Source: Parabacteroides hominis
GTDB lineage: Bacteria; Bacteroidota; Bacteroidia; Bacteroidales; Tannerellaceae
Direction of reading: 5' to 3'
Assembly (NCBI RefSeq): GCF_014287585.1
Contig: NZ_JACOOJ010000035.1
Coordinates: 1 to 62,683, forward strand
Length of the DNA stretch: 62,683 bases
Shown: piece after piece, positions 43,656 to 51,625 of the stretch
Position numbering within the stretch: position 1 is the first letter of the stretch
How the letters are laid out: each line of letters begins with the position of its first letter
Made by a program: the position numbers and the translations under genes
Notes under the pieces: generated by a model
The model's database searches: none
What the model saw: the letters and a program-made list of their open reading frames with translations, nothing else
Told to the model about the DNA's origin: nothing

Positions 43656-44894
43656 ATGAAAAATCATGTGTTTGCGGTAATGGCATGTCTTTTTCTTGCT
43701 GCTTGCGGTGGCGGAGGCGAGACGAAGGTTGCAAAACTCGAAGTGATCCCTTTGGGAGCAGCTTTCGACAATCAGACGAAGTTGAAGACTTCCGACTGTT
43801 TCAAGAAAATACGCTATGTCGCATTGGAAACGACTGATAGTTGCCTGGTGGGACAGGGGGCGCATGCAACCGTCCTGAATGATTGGATTGTAGTAATATC
43901 AGGGCGGGATCGTTGCCAGTTGTTCGACAAAAAGACGGGCCGTTTTATCCGTTCGATAGGGCATGTGGGCGAAGATCCCGAAGGTTATTCGAATGTTCGC
44001 GGGGGATGGCAGAACCCGTACACCGGCAAACTGAGTTTTCCCGGCTGGAAAAACAAAATCGTCGTTTATGGAGCAGACGGTAAATTCGATCATATCTGGG
44101 CTCCTTCGATTCCTGCCGGACAGTTCCCGGCAATGGCGGCATTCGATTATTTGGACGCGGATCTTATCGCCGGCTATTATTCGGCTACCGACAGCCTGCC
44201 TGCCCGTATCGCCTTGTTCCGTGGAGATGAGATTGTCCGTGTCGAAGCATTGCCGGCGGAGCAAGAAGGGGACGGGGCGATCACTCCGGACGACATCGCT
44301 TCCATCTCGGTTCTGAAAGATGGGGGAGACGGTATGATGATTATAAAATATAAGGACAATAAGTCTGCCGCCTATTCGCTTGGCAACAGTTGTTTCTGGC
44401 ATGCGGGCAAAGACCTTTATTTCCGCCAGTCTTACAATGACACGATCTATCAAGTGTCGGTCGTGAAAGAGTTGCAACCTGTGCGCGTGCTGGATTTAGG
44501 TGTCCACGGCTGGCCCTACAATGAGCGTTTCGAGGATAAGAAAGATGCCATCTATCCGACAAAGTTCATGGAAAATGAAGATGTGATCCTTTTCCGTTTT
44601 ATGACGAATGTCTATAATGACAAACAGAAGACCTATAATGCTCTCTACCGGAAAGCGGACGGAACCGTCAAAGTCTGCCCTCTCGATGACATGATAACCG
44701 ACGATACGAACAGCTTCCTTCCCTTACAGCCCGTATCTGTCTCCGCCTCCGGCGAATTTGCCGCCATTCTCCCCTCGGAAGAGGTCGTCGCCTGGTTCGA
44801 GGATAACGCCGGTAAAACGGATATCCCTGCCGAAGTAGCTGCTTTGAAGAAGGTCGGTGAGGAGGATAATCCGGTGGTAGCAATTATGGAGTAG
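43656..44894 (+). CDS. 6-bladed beta-propeller lipoprotein
   Basis: The 412-residue lipoprotein (Cys17 in LAACGGGG) is of the 6-bladed propeller type that is common in Bacteroidetes. Seen features are the family opening LKTSDCFKKIRYVALETTDSCLVG, the blade repeats VISGRDRCQLFDKKTGRFIRSIGHVGEDPEGY and KIVVYGADGKFDHIW, and FRQSYNDTIYQV. It is 11 bp behind the M56 gene and probably in the same operon. It may be a surface ligand-binding protein or the output of the BlaI/M56 system. The true role is unknown. Confidence 0.75.
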   Translation: MKNHVFAVMACLFLAACGGGGETKVAKLEVIPLGAAFDNQTKLKTSDCFKKIRYVALETTDSCLVGQGAHATVLNDWIVVISGRDRCQLFDKKTGRFIRSIGHVGEDPEGYSNVRGGWQNPYTGKLSFPGWKNKIVVYGADGKFDHIWAPSIPAGQFPAMAAFDYLDADLIAGYYSATDSLPARIALFRGDEIVRVEALPAEQEGDGAITPDDIASISVLKDGGDGMMIIKYKDNKSAAYSLGNSCFWHAGKDLYFRQSYNDTIYQVSVVKELQPVRVLDLGVHGWPYNERFEDKKDAIYPTKFMENEDVILFRFMTNVYNDKQKTYNALYRKADGTVKVCPLDDMITDDTNSFLPLQPVSVSASGEFAAILPSEEVVAWFEDNAGKTDIPAEVAALKKVGEEDNPVVAIME

Positions 44895-44990
44895 GAAAGT
44901 GTTGCCGATCGCTTTTGAATTCCATGCTTATAAACAGGGTAACCGCACCAAAATCTTTCCTTGCATAAATGATTCACTTCTGCCAGAATA

Positions 44991-45142
44991 TGAGTCTGAT
45001 AGACGCAAATATAATTTTGACGCGGATTTCGCGAATAACACGGATAAGAAAATATGTATCAGGTAATTTAATCCGCGGTTATCCGCTAAATCCGCGTCAA
45101 AAAATCCTGTTTATTTATTTTAATCTGCGTCTATCAGACTCA
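44991..45142. repeat. 152-bp nested inverted-repeat element
   Basis: The ends are 17-bp perfect inverted repeats (44991-45007 and 45126-45142). Inside, 15-bp perfect arms (TTTTGACGCGGATTT at 45015-45029, complement at 45088-45102) and further GGATAA/TTATCC pairing make a long hairpin. This type, with GACGCGGATTTCGCG, is a familiar dispersed element in Bacteroidales; I know it by sight only. It sits in the 828-bp gene-free stretch 44895-45722. Confidence 0.75.
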
Positions 45143-45343
45143 AACCTCGTATGTGAAGTTGTTCCTATAGATGCCTGTCGCTTCCCGAAAAGGTCGGCAT
45201 CGGTTGCCGGATAGATGCCTACCTTTTTCCTGCTACCCTATAGGCTTTTCCCGGACAGGCTAAAGGCTGTATTTTTTAGCCTATAACCTGTATTTTATGG
45301 GACAGGAACCAATCAGATCCCTTATATGACAAAACTAAAAAAC

Positions 45344-45520
45344 AGGGTTCACAGCGGTAAAAGGCTAATGGCCAGCGATTTGTTGTGAAGGCTGTGAAGG
45401 CTGTGAAACCGGTTTACGATCATCCAATCCTATCGATCGATCCCGCCTTTTTTTATCTTGCATTCACAGGGTTCACAGCAACATGCTGATCTACAGAGTC
45501 CCCCGGACAGTGTGAACCCT
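45344..45520. promoter_or_regulatory. Region of competing inverted repeats (TTCACAGC / GCTGTGAA)
   Basis: AGGGTTCACAGC occurs at 45344-45355 and again at 45468-45479. GCTGTGAA lies at 45391-45398 and 45400-45407, and TGTGAACCCT at 45511-45520. Each TTCACAGC can pair with either GCTGTGAA, and each AGGGTTCACA with the distal TGTGAACCCT, so mutually exclusive hairpins are possible upstream of the oxidoreductase gene. The remainder of the gap (45143-45343 and 45521-45722) shows only AT-rich sequence and a degenerate copy of the 22-bp repeat at 45666-45682. Confidence 0.4.
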
Positions 45521-45722
45521 AATTAAATAAAATAACCAGGGGGTATTTAGAGGATAATCAAGAATATTTGAACCTGTAAATCATCATTTAACGATTCAAA
45601 TCTTGGAAGTGAATCATTTATACAAGGAAATATTTGGGTGCGGTTGCCATGCTTACAAAATAAAAGTTTCATGGGCATGGAATTTTTATTGTATATTTAC
45701 CCGATAAAAAAATGACAATTAT

Positions 45723-46703
45723 ATGGAACGTTTTAAAGTCGGAATTATAGGAGCCGGGCATATCGCCCGCAAGATGGCGCATACGTTGCGCGATATGGAA
45801 GGGGTCGAACCGTATGCGGTCGCTTCACGTAACCTGGAAAATGCCGAAGGGTTTGCCCGTGAATGGGGGGTTACACGAGCTTACGGATCATACGAGGAAT
45901 TGGCGGATGATCCCGAAGTGCAGTTGATTTATATTGCCACCCCGCATTCGCATCATTTTGAGCAGGCGCAGATGTGCCTCGGAAAAGGCAAGCCGGTCTT
46001 ATGTGAAAAAGCATTTACCGCCAATGCAGAGCAGGCGGAAGCGTTGATACGCCTGTCGAAAGAGAAACAGGTTTTCTTGACTGAAGCGATCTGGACACGT
46101 TATATGCCTTTCTCCCGGACGCTCCGCGAATTGGTCGACGGCGGGACGATCGGGCGCGTGATGATGCTGACAGCCAATATCGGCTATCCGATTGCCGAGA
46201 AGGAACGTATCGCCAAGCCCGAACTTTGTGGCGGAGCTTTGCTGGATATCGGCGTTTATCCGATCAACTTTGCAAGGATGCTTTTCGGTTCGGAGATTAC
46301 AGGAATTACTTCTGCCTGCGTGAAAGGGGAGACGGGGGTGGATTTGCAGGGCAGTATTACTTTTGTATATCGAAACCACCGCATGGCCGTTTTGCAAATG
46401 ACCGCTTTCTGTGCGAACGACCGGCAGGGAGTTATTTCGGGAGATAAAGGATATATAATCGTCGACAATATCAACAACCCTCAGCAGGCAATCGTCTATT
46501 CGATCAATCATGAAGAAGTGGCTCGTTATACCTGTCCGCCGCAGATAACGGGTTTCGAATATCAGGTGCAGGCATCCATCGATGCGATCCGCGAGGGAAA
46601 GATCGAAACGCCTTATATGCCGCATATGGAAACTTTGCATATCATGCAGATGCTGGATGATCTCCGGTCTGAATGGGGTGTGCGCTTCCCGATGGACAAG
46701 TAA
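45723..46703 (+). CDS. Gfo/Idh/MocA-family oxidoreductase
   Basis: The 326-residue NAD(P)-dependent sugar or polyol dehydrogenase has a Rossmann fold with VGIIGAGHIARKMA (7-20), IYIATPHSHH and the catalytic CEKAFTAN stretch (about 98-105). The substrate-domain signature LLDIGVYPINFARMLFG follows. It belongs to the trans-dihydrodiol dehydrogenase-like branch of the family. The substrate is unknown. It stands alone after a long gene-free region and is followed by a repeat rather than a terminator. Confidence 0.88.
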   Translation: MERFKVGIIGAGHIARKMAHTLRDMEGVEPYAVASRNLENAEGFAREWGVTRAYGSYEELADDPEVQLIYIATPHSHHFEQAQMCLGKGKPVLCEKAFTANAEQAEALIRLSKEKQVFLTEAIWTRYMPFSRTLRELVDGGTIGRVMMLTANIGYPIAEKERIAKPELCGGALLDIGVYPINFARMLFGSEITGITSACVKGETGVDLQGSITFVYRNHRMAVLQMTAFCANDRQGVISGDKGYIIVDNINNPQQAIVYSINHEEVARYTCPPQITGFEYQVQASIDAIREGKIETPYMPHMETLHIMQMLDDLRSEWGVRFPMDK

Positions 46704-46736
46704 AGGAAAAGAGGAACAAAATCTGTATTTACAGAA

Positions 46737-46833
46737 TGCAGATAACGCAGAACACGCAGAGAAACGCAGACGTTTTATTATTATCAATAAAATAAATCTG
46801 CGTTATTCTGCGTGTTCTATGTTATTTGCGTCC
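46737..46833. repeat. Inverted repeat of the AACGCAGA type
   Basis: AGAACACGCAGA (46749-46760) pairs with TCTGCGTGTTCT (46807-46818), and the inner AACGCAGA (46763-46770) pairs with TCTGCGTT (46797-46804). It lies between convergent genes and may end transcription of both. It is another dispersed-type element. Confidence 0.6.
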
Positions 46834-46855
46834 GGTTATTAGTTTCGGAGCAATT

Positions 46856-49357
46856 TTATAAGATTTCGTGGATGCGGATTTCTGTTTGCCCTGCGTTATG
46901 CAGTTCCAGAGCCTTTACATTTTCTAATGCCTCCTTTTTCAACTCGATATAATTTGCCGGGCCGGAATAAAGCACCTGTTTCGCTTTCCCTTTCAAGGGT
47001 GTGCCTTCCACTACGACTTGGCTGAAAGGGGAGCCGGACAGGTACAGTTCGAGCGAACCGTCCTTCTTTTCCCTGTCGACCGCGATATGTGAACCGGCAA
47101 CCAGCGTATTGGCTGACTCTAAGTTCTTGTCGTACATCAGGCGGACCGGGTCGATGGAGGTATCTTCCTTCGTTGTCACGGCAAATTCGTACAGATAAAT
47201 TTGCATCTGCTTGTCCGTAGCATTTCGCATGCGGATATAACGGACTTCGGGAGCGACCTTTTCCAACTTGAAGCGGGCCTGGTCGGCGGGGATGTCGGCA
47301 ATAGCCGTCCATTGTTTGCCGTCGGCGGACCATTCGAATACCCGTCCGCTGTTTTCGCTTTTCGGCAGGCTGAAGTTAAAAGAGGTAGCCTCTTTCTGTA
47401 ATTCCCAGGCGAGGCCGAAGGACTGTCCCGGCTCGATGCGCAGCACCTCGTTCAGGCGGTTATATCCGATCTGGTCCTTGCTTTCCTTCAACGGCTGATA
47501 TTTCAATTGTTCGATATCCGTCAGGATAGAAGCCTTGCTCATCCGGGTGGTGGCGGCATCTGCCTGGTCTGCGAACAACAGGTTGCTTTCGACCCCTGAA
47601 TGTATCTCCTGTACGAACGGAGTCAGGATACGCGAGCCGACTTTCACACCTTTCTGGTACGGATTCTGATTGTATGTCTGATCGATCGTGCGCATGCTGT
47701 CGAGCAACGATGTGAGCGACAGATACGATTGCCAGGTGGCGGCACGGTTTTGGCTTTGTCCGGCTTCGGCAGTACGGATGGCGGCTTGTCCGGCCTTTCC
47801 TAACAGGTGGAATTGCATCAGCCACGGTTTGATTTCGTCTATCAGTGCTTTATTGCGGCTTGTCTCGATGGCAGCCGGGGCGGCTGTGATCTCGGCGAAC
47901 AATCGGTTCATCTGGTCGGCTGCATCTGCATTATAGTTGTGTTTGCGGAAGTCATTGAGGAATGCTTCGGCATAACCGGCATTGCGGACGGATTCGTCGC
48001 GGCGGTAGCGGTGGCCGTTTGGTCCCGGATCGCAGTTGTTCTCACAGAATGTCCGGAATGCTTCCGGCGCTTCCGGCAAAACGTAACGGCAGGCTTCGAT
48101 GAAGTCGCTTCCGGGATCGTAGGCTTTCATGTTCCAGGCATAATCGGCAACTCCGTAGAGGGCTACTTTGGAGGCTTCCGCCCGTTCCATCGGGTTGGCG
48201 ACGAAACCGGACATGGCATGCGCCGCATTCGGATCGAGCCCGTAAGACGGTCCCATCAGCAGGTGGTCGCGGCAGTAGTCGCTTACAGGGAAATTCCACC
48301 AGACGTATGACGGACGTTGGATGCGTTTGTTCACCCATTCCTGCCCTTCGAGTGTGATATCGTGGATCACGCTGTTGCCGGTCCACATCACATGGATCGC
48401 CGGGTCGAGCGTTCTGCCCAGCACATCCAGGTAGTCGCTTCCCGCCCAAGCACGGTTGTATTCGGTCGGACACATGATCAGCGGGCTAACGCCTTCTTTC
48501 TTCTCGATAAACTCCTTTTGCAAGAAGTTGAGCAGGTCGGCTTGTTTATCAGCCTTGGCCCCTTCACCGGAAATATCGTCGAAGAAGACTGCGAAGGAGC
48601 GGACTCCCAAATCGTACATCATTCCGAACTTGTTCAGCACATTCATCCGGTCTTCATCTGTCCATTTGATGTCCAGTCCCGGATGGATCGCCCAGACGAA
48701 GTCCACCTTGTTCGCTGCAGCTTCCTTCGCCAGATCCTTGATCTGTGCCGCTTCCTTTTCCGGATAAGGCTTGCGCCAGTTCGGGGAACTGTGGTAGGGA
48801 TCGTCCTTCGGCCCGTAGATATAAGTATTCATCTTCATCTTGCCATAGAAACGGAGTTGTTCGATGCGGTCGGCATGACTCCAGGGATCGCCGTAAAAGC
48901 CTTCGACGGTTCCGCGGAAGGCGACGTCGGGATAGTCGGTGATAGTGCCGAGCGGAAGGCTTTTGATTCCTCGTCCGTTGGTTTCGACCAGCTGGCGCAA
49001 CGTCTGAGCGGCGTAGAAAAGGCCACGGTTGTCGGAGATGTCGATGTCGATCCCTTCCGGCTTGATGACTAAGCGATAGGCTCCTGAACGTTTCAGTTCG
49101 GATGCCTGGTCTTTCATCAGGGTGATTCTAAGCGGAAGCGCTTCCGGAATGTTGGGTATCGACAAGGTTTGCCGTATCAATCGTATGGCATCCGCATCCG
49201 GGTTCTCCAGCCCGGTGAGAGCGATGCCGTGAGGCAAATTCAACCGGTTGGTCGACAGGGTGATCTCTTGCGGCTGCGGATGGATGGCCGGCAAGGGATT
49301 TTGTGCTTGCAGGACACCTCCTAAAAGGAGGGCGGCAGTTAGATTTAGTAGTTTCAT
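46856..49357 (-). CDS. GH84-family beta-N-acetylglucosaminidase
   Basis: This secreted enzyme removes beta-linked GlcNAc, in the O-GlcNAcase/NagJ-like family. It has 833 residues. A signal peptide (1-18) precedes a GH20b-type N-terminal domain (about 25-140) and the TIM barrel with GFYGDPWSH (153-161) and the catalytic pair Asp260-Asp261 in FFDDISGEG. A helical segment (about 440-590) and C-terminal carbohydrate-binding-like beta domain(s) (about 600-830) follow. The substrate-assisted mechanism of the family fits the Asp pair. Likely targets are host mucin or glycoprotein glycans. It has 96 residues more than BT_4395-type proteins as I recall them, owing to the C-terminus. Confidence 0.92.
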   Translation of the reverse strand: MKLLNLTAALLLGGVLQAQNPLPAIHPQPQEITLSTNRLNLPHGIALTGLENPDADAIRLIRQTLSIPNIPEALPLRITLMKDQASELKRSGAYRLVIKPEGIDIDISDNRGLFYAAQTLRQLVETNGRGIKSLPLGTITDYPDVAFRGTVEGFYGDPWSHADRIEQLRFYGKMKMNTYIYGPKDDPYHSSPNWRKPYPEKEAAQIKDLAKEAAANKVDFVWAIHPGLDIKWTDEDRMNVLNKFGMMYDLGVRSFAVFFDDISGEGAKADKQADLLNFLQKEFIEKKEGVSPLIMCPTEYNRAWAGSDYLDVLGRTLDPAIHVMWTGNSVIHDITLEGQEWVNKRIQRPSYVWWNFPVSDYCRDHLLMGPSYGLDPNAAHAMSGFVANPMERAEASKVALYGVADYAWNMKAYDPGSDFIEACRYVLPEAPEAFRTFCENNCDPGPNGHRYRRDESVRNAGYAEAFLNDFRKHNYNADAADQMNRLFAEITAAPAAIETSRNKALIDEIKPWLMQFHLLGKAGQAAIRTAEAGQSQNRAATWQSYLSLTSLLDSMRTIDQTYNQNPYQKGVKVGSRILTPFVQEIHSGVESNLLFADQADAATTRMSKASILTDIEQLKYQPLKESKDQIGYNRLNEVLRIEPGQSFGLAWELQKEATSFNFSLPKSENSGRVFEWSADGKQWTAIADIPADQARFKLEKVAPEVRYIRMRNATDKQMQIYLYEFAVTTKEDTSIDPVRLMYDKNLESANTLVAGSHIAVDREKKDGSLELYLSGSPFSQVVVEGTPLKGKAKQVLYSGPANYIELKKEALENVKALELHNAGQTEIRIHEIL

Positions 49358-49392
49358 ATTTGAGTTATTTAGATGATTAATAAATTTATCCG

Positions 49393-49771
49393 TTACTTTT
49401 GGCTTGATCCAAAAGTAACCAAAAGATCAAGGCTTAACCGTCCAGGCTACTCCGGGCAAAGGCTCCGCTGTCGCCTGCGAAACTCGCTTCGCTCAAACAG
49501 CGCAGGCTCCGGCCGCTTCGCCTTTGCCCTCCGCTTGACGCCTGTCCGCTTAGGCCTTTCATAGAAAGCTCCGCTTTCTCTTGGGATTGCCGATACCGAT
49601 ACCTATATGGCAGGCAGTATCGGCAATTCTAAGAGAGCTGTTCAGGCCCTATTTCCGGCCTAAGCTGGCGAGCGTTAAGCCAGAGACCGTAGTGAGCGCC
49701 CGGAGGGAACGGAGTAGCGAGCCAGGTTAAGCCTTGACTTTTTGGTTACTTTTGGGTCAAGCCAAAAGTAA
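49393..49771. mobile_element. 379-bp element with 47-bp terminal inverted repeats, no protein
   Basis: The left arm 49393-49439 and right arm 49725-49771 match as inverted repeats at 44 of 47 bases. Each arm itself contains TTACTTTTGG...CCAAAAGTAA, a second small dyad. The interior is GC-rich, holds another hairpin (ATTGCCGATAC 49586-49596 with GTATCGGCAAT 49617-49627) and encodes no convincing protein. It fills nearly all of the 421-bp gap between the GH84 and transglutaminase genes. It could be a non-autonomous mobile element or a structured RNA. Confidence 0.6.
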
Positions 49772-49778
49772 TCATCCT

Positions 49779-51476
49779 TTACCGTACCGAAAACAACAAC
49801 GTCCTCCCGTTCACGTCGCTCCATTCTGTCAGAAGCTGGCGCAATTCCTTGTATTCGGCAGGTGTATAGAGTTGCTTATTCAGTTCCAGGCTGCGGATGG
49901 CAGTTACCGTACGTCCGTTTTTCTTGACGGCGATGGTCAGGCTGCCGGCGGCATTGCGGATCGTCTTGTCGGTTTCCGGTGTACGCAGTTCCATGTTATC
50001 GGGACATTCGATCGTGTATGTATAGACTTCGCTGACAGGGCGTGGAAGCAACAAGTTCTCTTTCCGCTGGCTGTTCAGGTAGCCATAAGGCAGATGGGAG
50101 AAGCCGGAAGCATCGTCTGGCAATGTGATCGTTGCATATCCGTTTTGTTTGTTTAAGGAAGCCGGGGTTCCCATGTTGCCAGTCTTGAAATAAGGCAATA
50201 GCTCTTTCCCTACGGATTCTTTGGTCATAGTTGTCAAATTACCATCTTTCTTGAATGTCAGCGTGATGTCATTCTTAATCTGGTAATCTTCAAGAGTAGG
50301 AACGGCGACGGCTACGGGTTTTCCTGTTTGCAGGCTGAAAAGCGGAGTCCGGTCGAAGTTCACCGTTTGCGGACGGCGGGTGGAAGAGGGAGAGAACAGA
50401 TACAATTCACCGTTCACCATACAGGAGACAAGCAACTGGTCAACCGCTTTCAGTGCCAACCCTTTTTCGGCATGGGCTTGGTAGGTTGCCATCGGTTCGG
50501 CCTTGAAACCGGCTCCATTCAGCAGGCCTGCGAGCAGGTTGGCTTTTTCGGCTTCAGTTCCGTAAGCAGTGCTAATGGCTGCATCGGCAGGGCGGAGGCG
50601 ATAGCCGGTCTGGTCCAGTGTCAGCCTGTTGTTGGCAATATGGTTGGTCGTGTATTCGAGGATCGCTTGCAGCTTGTCCTCGTCCTTGTCTTTTTCCTCG
50701 ACCAGGCTCTCTGCCAAAGTCGCAAGTTGTGGATCACCGGACGGATTGAACTGTTTGAACAGGATGGCCAATGCTTCCCCTTCGGATGCGTAAGTCGTGG
50801 CGGCGAGAAAAGGAACGTCGCCATTCCGGACAGAGACGAACGGGGCGCGGGAAGAAGCCGGCAGGTTACGCAATGTCCAGGTTGTCGTACGGGTTCCGCC
50901 GGATTGTTTGACGGATGCTTTTGCCGGATTGTTTGCCAACGTATAGGCAAGTTCTTTGGCTTCGGGCGTCACGATCGTCAGGGTGTATTCCTTGACGGGA
51001 GAGGATTGGAGCAGCTCTTCGAAAATGTCTACCTCCGGCAGATAGCCCGGTTTGGAAGTGACCGTGTAGTCGAGATAGATAGTCGCTCCCAATTCCAGGC
51101 CCGTGTGGACGACGACCATTTCTTTCAGGTGGTTGTAAGCCGGTGCATCAGCCGCATTGCGGGGAAGAACCTCCACGAAAGCGTTGTCCGGCGTCTTGAT
51201 GATCGTGCCGTCTTTCTGTCGGGTGTAAGACGAGTTGATCTTCAGTTCCTGGTATTGCGGATTGTACACGATGAAACTTTCCCCGTACGTGCTGTTCATG
51301 GCCGTGTGGGTGAAGAGCGTCAGTTCCATGTTATAGCGGAACTCCTGGCTGCCGTCGGTATTAAGCGTCCAGGTCTTTGCCAGTTTTTTATATTCGGCTT
51401 CCGATGCTCCGAAGGCTGTCGTAGCCATTAGCAGCAGGCAAAGGAGGAAGGCGAGTTTATGTTTGTTTTGTATCAT
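49779..51476 (-). CDS. DUF3857/transglutaminase-like protein lacking the catalytic triad
   Basis: This secreted protein has 565 residues and a signal peptide (1-23). The DUF3857 beta-rich domain covers about 40-215, a transglutaminase-like domain about 255-370, and a beta-rich C-terminus follows. Compared with its neighbour, the catalytic Cys position in GVCKD is replaced within YGTEAEKANLLAGLL (305-319), the His by Gln347 and the Asp by Ser362. It is therefore probably not an enzyme but a binding or scaffold partner. It is downstream of the intact homologue with 135 bp of tandem repeats between. Confidence 0.8.
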   Translation of the reverse strand: MIQNKHKLAFLLCLLLMATTAFGASEAEYKKLAKTWTLNTDGSQEFRYNMELTLFTHTAMNSTYGESFIVYNPQYQELKINSSYTRQKDGTIIKTPDNAFVEVLPRNAADAPAYNHLKEMVVVHTGLELGATIYLDYTVTSKPGYLPEVDIFEELLQSSPVKEYTLTIVTPEAKELAYTLANNPAKASVKQSGGTRTTTWTLRNLPASSRAPFVSVRNGDVPFLAATTYASEGEALAILFKQFNPSGDPQLATLAESLVEEKDKDEDKLQAILEYTTNHIANNRLTLDQTGYRLRPADAAISTAYGTEAEKANLLAGLLNGAGFKAEPMATYQAHAEKGLALKAVDQLLVSCMVNGELYLFSPSSTRRPQTVNFDRTPLFSLQTGKPVAVAVPTLEDYQIKNDITLTFKKDGNLTTMTKESVGKELLPYFKTGNMGTPASLNKQNGYATITLPDDASGFSHLPYGYLNSQRKENLLLPRPVSEVYTYTIECPDNMELRTPETDKTIRNAAGSLTIAVKKNGRTVTAIRSLELNKQLYTPAEYKELRQLLTEWSDVNGRTLLFSVR

Positions 51477-51505
51477 TTGATTTATGATTTATAATTTGTG
51501 ATTTT

Positions 51506-51625
51506 AGATAGGGTACTATCTGTTCTAATAGATAGGGTATCATCTCCTCTAATAGATAGGGTATCATCTATTCTAAGGAATGGGATACCATCTATTAGGC
51601 GGGATGGGGTGTCATCTTTTTATGA
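51506..51625. repeat. Tandem array of five 24-bp hairpin-forming repeats
   Basis: Units begin at 51506, 51530, 51554, 51578 and 51602, each 24 bp. The core is AGATAGGGTATCATCT; the first unit is the perfect dyad AGATAG-GGTA-CTATCT. Units four and five are diverged, and the last runs over the stop codon of the upstream minus-strand gene (51612). No spacer diversity exists, so this is not a CRISPR. The layout (6-4-6 dyad plus short spacer) is like the array at 12302. Confidence 0.8.

Noticed and set aside
41644..44894. Beta-lactam resistance operon
   Set aside because: BlaI and BlaR-like regulators are present but no beta-lactamase or penicillin-binding protein gene is adjacent.
51506..51625. 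CRISPR array, or a small plus-strand protein with repeated LIDRVSS units (51498-51716)
   Set aside because: There are no spacers; the open frame is simply the 24-bp tandem repeat translated, since 24 is a multiple of three.
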